Below are positions 1 through 5,313 of a stretch of 5,313 nt of DNA, piece by piece. This DNA comes from Candidatus Latescibacterota bacterium (GTDB taxonomy: Bacteria > Latescibacterota > UBA2968 > GCA-2709665). Both the position numbers and the translations under genes were made by a program. The first letter of the stretch is position 1; each line of letters opens with the position of its first letter. Below the pieces are notes generated by a model, which searched no databases, was not told where the DNA came from, and worked only from the letters and a program-made list of their open reading frames with translations. The DNA is taken from contig JASLMQ010000370.1 of NCBI GenBank assembly GCA_030746455.1, positions 1-5,313 of the forward strand. The letters run 5' to 3'.

Positions 1-1008
1 ATGGACGTTAGGAGGGCAACGGAAACCTACGCGCTCCAGCGGTCGCTGGCCAGGCGAATGCGAGAGCTGGGCACCCTGTGCGAGATCGGTGCGAGCATTA
101 CGTCGGTGCTGGACAGGGAGGAGGTCATACAGAAGATACTGGATGGAGTCATCGAAACGCTGGGTTTCGACCGCGCCATGCTGCTGATGGTCGACGAGGA
201 GGCCGGCCTGCTGAGGAGCAGGGCCAGTGCGGGTCTCACCGGCGAGGCGTTGACCTACTTTTCGCAGATGGAGTATGAGCTCAGTCGAGACGACGTGGCC
301 GTGGTGCTCACCGTAAAGGAGAACCAGCCCATACTGGTGGAGGACGTGGACGACCCGCCCGTGAGCCTCGATCCTGAGGCGATTCGTCGCATCGGCATCC
401 GGTCCTTTGTGACGACGCCGCTCCGTGCGGGCGGCCACCGGATCGGCGTGCTCGTCGCGGATCGAAGCGGAGCGGGGGAGCGGGTGACCAAGTTCGACCA
501 GCGCCTGCTGATGGGCTTCGGCGATCAGGCAGCGATCGCGCTGGAGAACGCCAGGCTCTACGGGGAGGCGCTGGAGAAGCAGAAGCTCGAGGAGGAGGTG
601 GCGGTGGCCGCGCGGATCCAGCAGCACCTCCTGCCCAGCAGGATCCCGCAGGCCGAGGGGTTCGAGGTGGCGGGGACGAGCCGGCCCAGCCGCGGCGTGA
701 GCGGCGACTACTTCGACGTGATCGAGGTGGGCGACGGCAGGCTCTGGGTCGCCCTGGGCGATGTGTGCGGCAAGGGCATCCAGGCCGGTCTGACGATGGC
801 GACCCCTGCGGACGCTTTTCCGCTCGGAGATCGAGCGCGATCAAACGCTGGGGGAGGCGATGCGGCGGATCGGCGAGGGTCTCTGGCGCAGCACCGCCCC
901 GGAGGTGTTCGCCACCTTCTGCTTCGGCATTGTCGATCCCGAGGCACAGACCTTCACCTTCGTGAACGCCGGTCATCCGTTTCCCATGCTGGCGGGTGCC
1001 GACGGTAG
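1..1008 (+). CDS. GAF-SpoIIE phosphatase, N-terminal fragment of a frameshifted gene
   Basis: This is the upstream part of a GAF plus SpoIIE/RsbU-type PP2C serine/threonine phosphatase, a cytoplasmic family that typically dephosphorylates STAS anti-anti-sigma proteins. A GAF domain spans about residues 24-186 (start LGTLCEIGASI, end SFVTTPLRAGG and AIALENARLY). A helical linker EKQKLEEEVAVAARIQQHLLP (190-212) leads into the phosphatase, with metal-ligand motifs GDYFD (235-239) and GDVCGKG (253-259). From residue 269 on, the frame leaves the family pattern and becomes Arg/Gly/Ala-rich out-of-frame sequence up to the stop at 1006-1008. The cause is an extra C at 803-806; the true continuation lies in the +1 frame to 1327. 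The ATG at base 1 is also the window edge, so no ribosome binding site can be judged. The helical start (YALQRSLARRMREL) suggests the gene may begin upstream, perhaps with a sensor or HAMP region. The domain call is solid; whether the gene works is not. Confidence 0.85.
   Translation: MDVRRATETYALQRSLARRMRELGTLCEIGASITSVLDREEVIQKILDGVIETLGFDRAMLLMVDEEAGLLRSRASAGLTGEALTYFSQMEYELSRDDVAVVLTVKENQPILVEDVDDPPVSLDPEAIRRIGIRSFVTTPLRAGGHRIGVLVADRSGAGERVTKFDQRLLMGFGDQAAIALENARLYGEALEKQKLEEEVAVAARIQQHLLPSRIPQAEGFEVAGTSRPSRGVSGDYFDVIEVGDGRLWVALGDVCGKGIQAGLTMATPADAFPLGDRARSNAGGGDAADRRGSLAQHRPGGVRHLLLRHCRSRGTDLHLRERRSSVSHAGGCRR
803..806 (+). other. frameshift site in a CCCC run
   Basis: Four C bases stand where the family pattern needs three. 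The upstream frame reads atg gcg acc and the correct continuation reads ctg cgg acg ctt ttc cgc, leaving one C over. Deleting one C gives the continuous string MATLRTLFRSEIERD, which fits SpoIIE/RsbU phosphatases. Candidate causes are a sequencing or assembly error in a short homopolymer, a real recent inactivating mutation, or, less likely, programmed +1 slippage. Confidence 0.8.
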
Positions 1009-1327
1009 CGTGACGGAGATCGAAGGCGCGAGCCTTCCCGTGGGGATGGATCCGAGCCTGATGCCGGGTCTGGTCTACGAGGAGAAGTGCGCCGAGTTCG
1101 CCCCGGGGGACGTCCGGGCGATCTACAGCGACGGGGTGACCGAGGCTGGCGTTGGCGGCGAGGACATGTTCGGAGAGGAGCGGCTCTCCGGTGTGATGGC
1201 AGAGCACCGGCCGGGAGGCGCCGGGGCGGTGCAGGGCGCGATCTGTGAGGCGGTCGATGCGTTTGTGGATGGCGAAGCGATGGATGATGATCTGACGCTC
1301 GTAGTTATCGGGGCGACCGGTGAGTAG
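860..1327 (+). CDS. SpoIIE phosphatase C-terminal fragment, same broken gene
   Basis: This is the second half of the GAF-SpoIIE phosphatase, in the +1 frame relative to the first half. The frame matches the family from base 806 (LRTLFRSEIERD), directly joining MAT of the upstream frame into MATLRTLFR, the usual helix after the GDVxGKG motif. It then carries NAGHP (322-326 in the repaired protein), YSDGVTEA (375-382, metal Asp 377) and the closing DDDLTLVVI (428-436). The repaired protein has 441 residues. The ATG at 860 is the first in-frame start; GGAGG lies only two bases before it, too close for a good ribosome site, so independent translation of this piece is doubtful. It lacks the first metal-binding Asp residues and would not be an active phosphatase alone. 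The TAG stop lies inside the start region of the response regulator gene (8-base overlap), a normal operon junction that suggests the damage is recent or a sequence error. Confidence 0.82.
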   Translation: MRRIGEGLWRSTAPEVFATFCFGIVDPEAQTFTFVNAGHPFPMLAGADGSVTEIEGASLPVGMDPSLMPGLVYEEKCAEFAPGDVRAIYSDGVTEAGVGGEDMFGEERLSGVMAEHRPGGAGAVQGAICEAVDAFVDGEAMDDDLTLVVIGATGE

Positions 1328-2771
1328 CGAGAAGAAGACAATCCTCCTCGTGGATGACGAGCCCGACATCCTCGAGTCTCTGCGCCTGACCTTCGAGGAG
1401 GACTACGACGTCCTCACGGCGGCCAGCGGGAAGGAAGGGCTCGATCTGCTTCGCCGCGAGCAGGTGGCCGTGATCATCGTGGACCAGCGGATGCCCGAGA
1501 TGGTCGGCACGGCCTTCCTCGAGCAGGCCGTGGAGCTGGCGCCCCGCGCCATCCGGATCATGCTCACGGGCTACTCGGACATGGAGGCGCTGATCGAGGC
1601 GGTCAACACGGGCCACATCTATCGCTACATCGCCAAGCCCTGGTCGCCTGACGCGCTTAAGATGGACGTGTTGCGCGCCGTCGAGCGCTACGAGATGACC
1701 GAGGAGCTGGACCGGCGCTACGAGGAAATCCTGCGGCTGAACAGCGAGCTGGAAGAGGCGCGGCAGAAGCTTGAGCAGGAGAACGTACAGCTGAGGCAGG
1801 CCGCACAGGAGCGGTACCGATTCGAGGGCGTGATCGGCCAGAGCCCGTCGATGGAACGGGTCTACGACCTCATCGAGAAGGTCCTGGACTCTGATGCGTC
1901 GGTGCTGCTCTCAGGAGAGACGGGCACGGGGAAGGAGCTGCTGGCGCGTTGCATCCACTTCAACGGGCTTCGCAGGGATGGCCCCTTCGTGGCGCAGAAC
2001 TGTGCCGCTCTGCCGTCCGATCTGCTGGAGAGCGAGCTCTACGGACACCGGAAGGGCGCTTTCACCGGAGCGGTCGAGGATCGGCCCGGCCTGTTCGAAA
2101 CCGCGGACGGCGGCACCGTGTTTCTGGATGAGATCGGTGAGATGTCTCCCGCGATGCAGGTACGACTGCTGCGGGTCCTGCAGGACGGAGAGATCAGAAG
2201 GGTGGGAGAGAACGCGGTGCGCAAGGTGGACGTCCGGATCCTGGCCGCGACCAATCGCGACCTGAAGGCCGACGTCGAAGTTGGGCGATTTCGCGAGGAT
2301 CTCTTCTTCCGCCTCAATGTCTTCCCCATCGACATACCGCCGCTGAGGCGACGGCGCGAGGACATCCCGTCGCTCGTGGATCGGTTCCTGAACGACTACG
2401 CGCCCGACCGACAGGTTCGGATGGCGCCCGAGGCGATGGATCTGCTGTGTCGCTACGATTGGCCTGGCAACGTGCGCGAGCTGCAGAATGAAGTCCAGCG
2501 TGCGCTTCTTCTCGCTGAAGGCTCGAACCGGATCGGACAGGACTCGCTTTCAGAAGACATCCGCGGCGCGTCAGCCGGTGCTGACCCGCCGCCCGGCACG
2601 GTCAAACGCGCCGTCGAAGAGCTGGAGAAGGAGATGATCGCCGCGGCGCTGGGTCGATGCAAAGGCAACCGAACACATGCAGCGAAGGAGCTGGGGCTGA
2701 GTAGATATGGACTTCTAAAGAAGATTGAGAGGTACGAGATAGGGAGCAAGAAACGGGCAGAGAAGCATTGA
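1320..2771 (+). CDS. NtrC-family sigma-54 response regulator (REC, AAA+, Fis HTH)
   Basis: A complete 483-residue two-component response regulator that should activate sigma-54 promoters. The receiver domain (about 6-120) has acidic residues D12/D13, phosphoacceptor D55 in VDQRMPEM, T83 in MLTGYSD and K106 in IAKPW. Residues 122-167 form a charged helical, probably coiled-coil, linker ([19 protein letters not shown]). The AAA+ domain (about 168-390) has Walker A GETGTGKE (199-206), the sigma-54-contacting GAFTGA loop (246-251), Walker B FLDEIGEM (268-275), sensor I ILAATN (307-312), arginine-finger segment [11 protein letters not shown] (324-334) and WPGNVREL (381-388). A Fis-type helix-turn-helix lies near 452-472 ([18 protein letters not shown]). 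All motifs are intact. The GTG start at 1320 is chosen because it puts the LLVDDE strand at the usual distance from the N-terminus; GGGG at 1310-1313 could serve as a weak ribosome site. It overlaps the phosphatase gene by 8 bases, implying translational coupling. No cognate kinase is visible, and no operator or sigma-54 promoter was found. Confidence 0.95.
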   Translation: MSSEKKTILLVDDEPDILESLRLTFEEDYDVLTAASGKEGLDLLRREQVAVIIVDQRMPEMVGTAFLEQAVELAPRAIRIMLTGYSDMEALIEAVNTGHIYRYIAKPWSPDALKMDVLRAVERYEMTEELDRRYEEILRLNSELEEARQKLEQENVQLRQAAQERYRFEGVIGQSPSMERVYDLIEKVLDSDASVLLSGETGTGKELLARCIHFNGLRRDGPFVAQNCAALPSDLLESELYGHRKGAFTGAVEDRPGLFETADGGTVFLDEIGEMSPAMQVRLLRVLQDGEIRRVGENAVRKVDVRILAATNRDLKADVEVGRFREDLFFRLNVFPIDIPPLRRRREDIPSLVDRFLNDYAPDRQVRMAPEAMDLLCRYDWPGNVRELQNEVQRALLLAEGSNRIGQDSLSEDIRGASAGADPPPGTVKRAVEELEKEMIAAALGRCKGNRTHAAKELGLSRYGLLKKIERYEIGSKKRAEKH

Positions 2772-2772
2772 A

Positions 2773-2788
2773 AATTGGGGAATTGGGG
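2773..2788. repeat. tandem AATTGGGG pair
   Basis: Two exact adjacent copies of the octamer AATTGGGG begin two bases after the stop codon of the response regulator gene. It is a short tandem duplication at the edge of the repeat-filled spacer. No function is apparent. Confidence 0.7.
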
Positions 2789-2846
2789 CCTAGATTTGGC
2801 GATTCCTCCGCCTCATTCACTCGACGACACTGTCATCCCGGCCTGT

Positions 2847-2876
2847 CCGCCGCAGCACCGATAGGTGCGGAGGCGG
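2847..2876. repeat. imperfect hairpin with GATA loop
   Basis: The 13-base arms CCGCCGCAGCACC and GGTGCGGAGGCGG pair with two mismatches around a GATA loop. It begins 75 bases after the response regulator stop codon. It has no following T-run, so it is not a canonical Rho-independent terminator, though it could stabilise the 3' end of the operon transcript. Confidence 0.6.
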
Positions 2877-2973
2877 AAGGAGCCTTTGTCCTGGGTTGTT
2901 GGGGCCTCTGTAGGCGAGAAGGAGACGGGGGCGAATCGAGGGATCCCTGTGTGGGCGGTAATGAATGGGCGGT

Positions 2974-3014
2974 GGCCGAACCGATCACACGGAGCGCTCG
3001 GTGTACCGTTGGCC
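2974..3014. repeat. imperfect long palindrome
   Basis: GGCC at 2974-2977 and GGCC at 3011-3014 bound a segment that is symmetrical about position 2995. ACAC (2987-2990) pairs with GTGT (3001-3004), and the centre holds GAGCGCTC. Several positions are mismatched or bulged. It lies inside the 2830-3088 segment. Confidence 0.4.
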
Positions 3015-3043
3015 TGTCGCCGATCAGCTACGTGCTTCGGTAC

Positions 3044-3064
3044 GCACCGGCCTACGGCCGGTGC
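3044..3064. repeat. perfect 9-bp hairpin
   Basis: GCACCGGCC and GGCCGGTGC pair perfectly around the loop TAC. TAC also directly follows the hairpin. It is the right-hand counterpart of the 2847-2876 hairpin in the inverted module pair. There is no T-run after it. Confidence 0.75.
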
Positions 3065-3099
3065 TACTCAGCACAGGCGGAATGACAGCCCGCCGTGAC

Positions 3100-3121
3100 G
3101 CGAGGAGATGAATCTCCTCGC
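3100..3121. repeat. perfect 10-bp hairpin, copy 1
   Basis: GCGAGGAGAT and ATCTCCTCGC pair perfectly around GA, followed by TGGA. The copy at 3290-3311 has the same length and layout with two changed base pairs, both kept complementary. This suggests that the ability to fold is conserved in this repeat family. Confidence 0.8.
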
Positions 3122-3289
3122 TGGAGAGACGGGAAGTCCGGCGGAGCCAGACTGGTGTGGCTGGATCCGCACGGGTAGTTCATCCGCCTTGTTTCGGAGT
3201 GGAACTCGTTGTGAAATACCAGATAGACGGCTTGAGATCCTGTAGGATTGCGAAGCCAGCCCGACGCAGGAGGGCTTCTCGCCTCCACA

Positions 3290-3311
3290 GCGCGGGGATT
3301 CATCCCCGCGC
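3290..3311. repeat. perfect 10-bp hairpin, copy 2
   Basis: GCGCGGGGAT and ATCCCCGCGC pair perfectly around TC, followed by TGGA as in copy 1. Relative to copy 1, the A-T pairs at stem positions 4 and 7 are C-G and G-C. The central TC is the reverse complement of the GA of copy 1, so relative orientation is ambiguous. It lies 94 bases before the start of the propeller gene. Confidence 0.8.
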
Positions 3312-3393
3312 TGGAATGGGGCGTCTCTGTGCCGCTTCCAGGTGAACGCGCCCCAAGCTTGCCCAACCCCGTCCAGTTTGTCTCGTCTGATCT

Positions 3394-3397
3394 GGAG
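3394..3397 (+). promoter_or_regulatory. ribosome binding site GGAG for the propeller gene
   Basis: GGAG is separated by 7 bases from the ATG at 3405. An in-frame TAG stop at 3399-3401 lies just before that ATG, so the frame cannot begin earlier. Together these fix the start at 3405; a second in-frame ATG at 3411 is a poorer fit to the spacing. Confidence 0.7.
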
Positions 3398-3404
3398 ATA
3401 GGCA

Positions 3405-5313
3405 ATGAAAATGCCTAGGCACCACTTGCGCAAGCTCCTGACCCATTTTGCATTTTGCATTTTCTATTTTGCATTTTGCATTTCCCCGCTCTCCGCCGCT
3501 CGCCCATACACCCCTTCCCATCCCGACCCTGTCCTCGAGTCCTGGCGCTGGACTTCGTTCCCCGAGCTCAAGGGTCTGGGCTTGAAGTGCATGGCCGAGG
3601 ACAAGCAGGGACGCATGTGGTTCGGCGTAGCGGATGGCGTACGCGTGTACGACGGCCTGTCCTGGACGCCTTACACCGAGGCCGACGGGGCTTCGGGGCG
3701 TGAGGTGCGTGCTCTGTGTGTCGCAGGCGACGGAAGCGTGTACACAGGCGGAACCGATGGGATCTATCGGTTCCGCGAGGAGCAGTGGACGCGCGTCTTC
3801 CCGCCTCAGGGAAATGCGCCCTGGATGATCTGGGACCTGGAGCAGTTGTCCGATGGCAGCTTGTGGGCCGCGACGCCTTGGGGTGCGCTGCGCCTCCAGG
3901 GCAAGACACGTACACTCTATTCCACTGCTGACGTTGCGGAGTCCCTGAAGTCACTGGCGCCCTACGTGACAGTGGTTACGGTGCCCGATGGGATCGCCCC
4001 GACCAGAGAGTGGCCGGACGGGTTGGGCATGTCGGTGGTGAAGATGGCAGGGCCTCGCAATCCCGGAGCCGTGATCGTCAAAGTGGCGCCGGGCGGGCCG
4101 GCGGATTCTGCTGGCCTGAGGGTGGGAGACCGAATCACGGGTCTCGACGCACAAACACAGCTTTACCTTTTTGGGATTGCCAGCCGCGAAGGGACCTCTG
4201 TGGACCTGAGCGTGACACGCGAAGGGGTCGCCGAACCATTCGACGTAGCGGTAATCCACCAGGAGCTCGAGTCGACCTTCCTGGACTTTCACATATACGA
4301 CGTCTACGGGGATCGCCAGGGCGACGTGTGGCTCGGCATCCTCGGGTACCCTGAGGGCGGCGAAATCCTGCGCTGCAGTCTGGCGGACTCCGGACGTCCG
4401 GATGCCGAGACCTGGCGCCTCTACGCGGAGGAAGACGGGCTTTCTCCGGGCACTATGCCCCGCATCCACCAGACGCGGGATGGGGCGGTATGGGCGGTCT
4501 CGGAGCATGGATACAGGGGGGTGAACCGGTTCGACGGGACGTCGTGGAAAAGCTCACGACTGAGTGAGCTCGTGGGGGGATCCGATACCAATCGCAGCCT
4601 CCTGGAAGCGCGCGACGGTACCGTCTGGATTGGCCAGCATGGCGCCCTCGCGGCGTTTCGCCAGGACGTCTGGACCAGTTACACGAGGCCGGATGCGCCT
4701 CTTCCAACCGGTCGGATCCTCGGGCTGCTGGAATCCTCCGACGGTGCGTTGTGGACCATTGGACGGAACCAGGAAGCGGCCGCCTTCGACTACCTTTCGG
4801 GCCGGTGGACGACATACGAAAACCTGCTCTACTTCTGCGATACCATGGATGGCTCCCGGTGGTTCATCTCGGAAGACGATGGCGTCGTGCGCCACAAGAT
4901 GCATGGTGGTCACGGTGGCGATTCGGCGGGAACCTGGACGCGCTACGGAACCGAGGATGGACTCATGGATACCCCATCGGCCTTAGCGATCACTCGGACA
5001 GGAGCACTTTGGGCCCTGGGAACCCACCGGGGCCAGGCCGCCACAGCACGCCTGGAAGGCAGCCGGTGGACCATGGACCTGCACCCACGGTTTACCCATG
5101 GGATCAGCCCGCGTGCCGTGTTCGAGTCCTCGGACGGTTCGGTCTGGGTCGGGAGTATGTGGCCGAACCCCGAACGGGGCCATCTCGGAGGTGTGCTTCG
5201 ATTCGATCCCTCCGCAGCCTCCGCGGAGGCGTGGACGCACTACACGCCGCCAGAGGCGCCATTTGCCACGTACGCAATCGGGCAAACGGCCGACGGCACG
5301 CTCTGGTTCGGGA
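3405..5313 (+). CDS. exported beta-propeller sensor with inserted PDZ domain, 3' partial
   Basis: The first 636 residues of a protein that runs off the window. Residues 1-32 are a signal peptide: basic MKMPRHHLRK, hydrophobic core to about residue 26, and likely cleavage after the LSA or SAA at 29-32. The rest is built of 'two-component regulator propeller' repeats of the form DGxxWxG, with the key aromatic at residues 72, 113 (Tyr), 154, 309, 363, 408, 450, 486, 536, 581 and 634. The 155-residue gap between the third and fourth holds a PDZ domain (about 206-286; GLGMS loop, then VKVAPGGPADSAGL and RVGDRIT), resembling those of HtrA/CtpA-type proteases. In hybrid two-component sensors, 14 such repeats form two seven-bladed periplasmic propellers, followed by a Y_Y_Y domain, a membrane helix and a kinase, GGDEF or phosphatase output. 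Eleven are visible here. The C-terminal part, and so the output, is unseen; a purely secreted protein is also possible. The start is set by the GGAG at 3394 and the upstream in-frame stop. Confidence 0.88.
   Translation, partial: MKMPRHHLRKLLTHFAFCIFYFAFCISPLSAARPYTPSHPDPVLESWRWTSFPELKGLGLKCMAEDKQGRMWFGVADGVRVYDGLSWTPYTEADGASGREVRALCVAGDGSVYTGGTDGIYRFREEQWTRVFPPQGNAPWMIWDLEQLSDGSLWAATPWGALRLQGKTRTLYSTADVAESLKSLAPYVTVVTVPDGIAPTREWPDGLGMSVVKMAGPRNPGAVIVKVAPGGPADSAGLRVGDRITGLDAQTQLYLFGIASREGTSVDLSVTREGVAEPFDVAVIHQELESTFLDFHIYDVYGDRQGDVWLGILGYPEGGEILRCSLADSGRPDAETWRLYAEEDGLSPGTMPRIHQTRDGAVWAVSEHGYRGVNRFDGTSWKSSRLSELVGGSDTNRSLLEARDGTVWIGQHGALAAFRQDVWTSYTRPDAPLPTGRILGLLESSDGALWTIGRNQEAAAFDYLSGRWTTYENLLYFCDTMDGSRWFISEDDGVVRHKMHGGHGGDSAGTWTRYGTEDGLMDTPSALAITRTGALWALGTHRGQAATARLEGSRWTMDLHPRFTHGISPRAVFESSDGSVWVGSMWPNPERGHLGGVLRFDPSAASAEAWTHYTPPEAPFATYAIGQTADGTLWFG
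3444..3485 (+). repeat. six-unit heptamer repeat inside the signal peptide
   Basis: Six in-phase 7-bp units: CATTTTG, CATTTTG, CATTTTC, TATTTTG, CATTTTG, CATTTCC. They encode residues 14-27 of the propeller protein, giving two seven-residue blocks HFAFCIF and YFAFCIS, which are the hydrophobic core of the signal peptide. The repeat is strikingly AT-rich against its GC-rich surroundings. Because 7 is not a multiple of 3, a change of one unit shifts the downstream frame. Confidence 0.85.

Larger units (their letters stand above)
2830..3088. repeat. inverted-repeat-bounded segment, REP/MITE-like
   Basis: The left end reads CTGTCATCCCGGCCTGTCC (2830-2848) and the reverse complement of the right end reads CTGTCATTCCGCCTGTGC (3071-3088). 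These match except for a one-base indel and a few substitutions. Moving inward, each end is followed by a hairpin whose outer arm contains GCACC and whose other arm contains GGTGC (2847-2876 on the left, 3044-3064 on the right). The segment is therefore two related modules facing each other. It encodes no transposase. This organisation resembles paired REP elements or a small non-autonomous element of about 260 bp. No clear target-site duplication was found. Confidence 0.5.
2772..3404. other. gene-free spacer rich in palindromic repeats
   Basis: No reading frame here shows a recognisable domain or convincing start. The open frames present (for example one of 105 codons from a TTG at 2768) run straight through hairpins and are Arg/Pro/Gly/Ser-rich. 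The spacer contains a tandem octamer at 2773-2788; an inverted-repeat-bounded segment at 2830-3088 with internal hairpins at 2847-2876 and 3044-3064 and an imperfect palindrome at 2974-3014; and two similar hairpins at 3100-3121 and 3290-3311. A smaller palindrome, AGGGATCCCT, lies at 2939-2948, and ATCCT-GT-AGGAT at 3237-3248. None of the hairpins is followed by a T-run, so no Rho-independent terminator can be called, and no tRNA or known riboswitch was recognised. The promoter of the downstream gene must lie in or near this stretch, but no clear -35/-10 or -24/-12 pair was found. Confidence 0.75.

Noticed and set aside
308..1369. Minus-strand open frame of 353 codons opposite the phosphatase gene
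   Set aside because: Its translation is Arg/Pro/Ser/Gly-rich with no domain and lies opposite a clear GAF-SpoIIE gene. It is a typical antisense shadow in GC-rich DNA.
2847..2876. Rho-independent terminator after the regulator gene
   Set aside because: The stem is GC-rich, but no T-run follows it and the arms have two mismatches, so it was listed only as a hairpin.
2768..3085. Small + strand frame of 105 codons starting at a TTG that overlaps the regulator stop codon
   Set aside because: It runs through the inverted repeats and hairpins of the spacer, has no recognisable domain, and shows Arg/Gly/Pro-rich composition expected of non-coding DNA.
3189..3217. Possible sigma-70 type promoter, TTGTTT and TGAAAT about 17 bases apart
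   Set aside because: The -10 match is poor, the pair lies within the repeat unit, and nothing else supports it.
3418..3429. Possible sigma-54 promoter (GGCACC followed by TTGC)
   Set aside because: The GG and GC dinucleotides are 8 bases apart instead of the required 10, and the site lies inside the propeller coding sequence after its start.
3068..3460. Minus-strand frame of 130 codons across the hairpin pair
   Set aside because: It is composed of repeat sequence on the opposite strand and starts inside the heptamer array. There is no domain and no ribosome site.
3444..3485. CRISPR array
   Set aside because: The repeats are 7 bp and directly adjacent, with no spacers. It is a simple tandem repeat.
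3455..3703. + strand frame of 82 codons beginning MHFLFCILHF
   Set aside because: It looks like a signal peptide only because the heptamer repeat reads hydrophobic in all frames. After the repeat it becomes Arg/Pro/Gly-rich shadow sequence over the propeller gene.
3951..4508. Minus-strand frame of 185 codons opposite the PDZ region
   Set aside because: The + strand frame encodes a clear PDZ domain and propeller repeats here. The antisense product has no recognisable motif.

Overview
The window is GC-rich bacterial DNA with two blocks of signalling genes separated by a repeat-filled spacer of 633 bases. An intact sigma-54 activator (GAFTGA motif), a GAF/SpoIIE-type phosphatase and an exported 'two-component regulator' beta-propeller point to an environmental bacterium rich in signal transduction. 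The propeller family is common in Bacteroidota and related lineages, but the phylum cannot be fixed from this sequence. All credible genes are on the + strand.

Bases 1-1327 encode a GAF plus SpoIIE/RsbU-like PP2C phosphatase that is broken by one extra base in a C run at 803-806. Removing that base gives one 441-residue protein with every expected phosphatase motif. As written, the gene is split into an N-terminal reading frame (1-1008) and a C-terminal one (open from 806, first ATG at 860, ending at 1327).

Bases 1320-2771 encode a complete 483-residue NtrC-family response regulator (receiver, coiled-coil linker, AAA+ sigma-54 activation domain, Fis-type helix-turn-helix). Its GTG start overlaps the end of the phosphatase gene by 8 bases, so the two are very probably cotranscribed and translationally coupled.

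Bases 2772-3404 hold no convincing gene. This spacer carries a tandem AATTGGGG pair, a roughly 260-bp segment bounded by inverted CTGTCATYCCG modules with hairpins, and two perfect hairpins (3100-3121 and 3290-3311) that share a design but differ by base-pair-preserving changes. It looks like a cluster of REP/MITE-like palindromic repeats.

Bases 3405-5313 encode the first 636 residues of an exported beta-propeller sensor that runs off the window. It has a signal peptide, three propeller repeats, an inserted PDZ domain, and eight more propeller repeats. The hydrophobic core of the signal peptide is encoded exactly by six units of a 7-bp simple repeat (CATTTTG and variants, 3444-3485). Gain or loss of a unit would shift the frame, so this is a candidate phase-variable or newly evolved signal peptide. 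It is the most interesting observation here, followed by the PDZ-in-propeller architecture.

A plausible but unproven reading is that the propeller protein is the extracytoplasmic input of a sensor whose cytoplasmic part lies beyond the window. The phosphatase and sigma-54 regulator would then form a neighbouring cytoplasmic output module.
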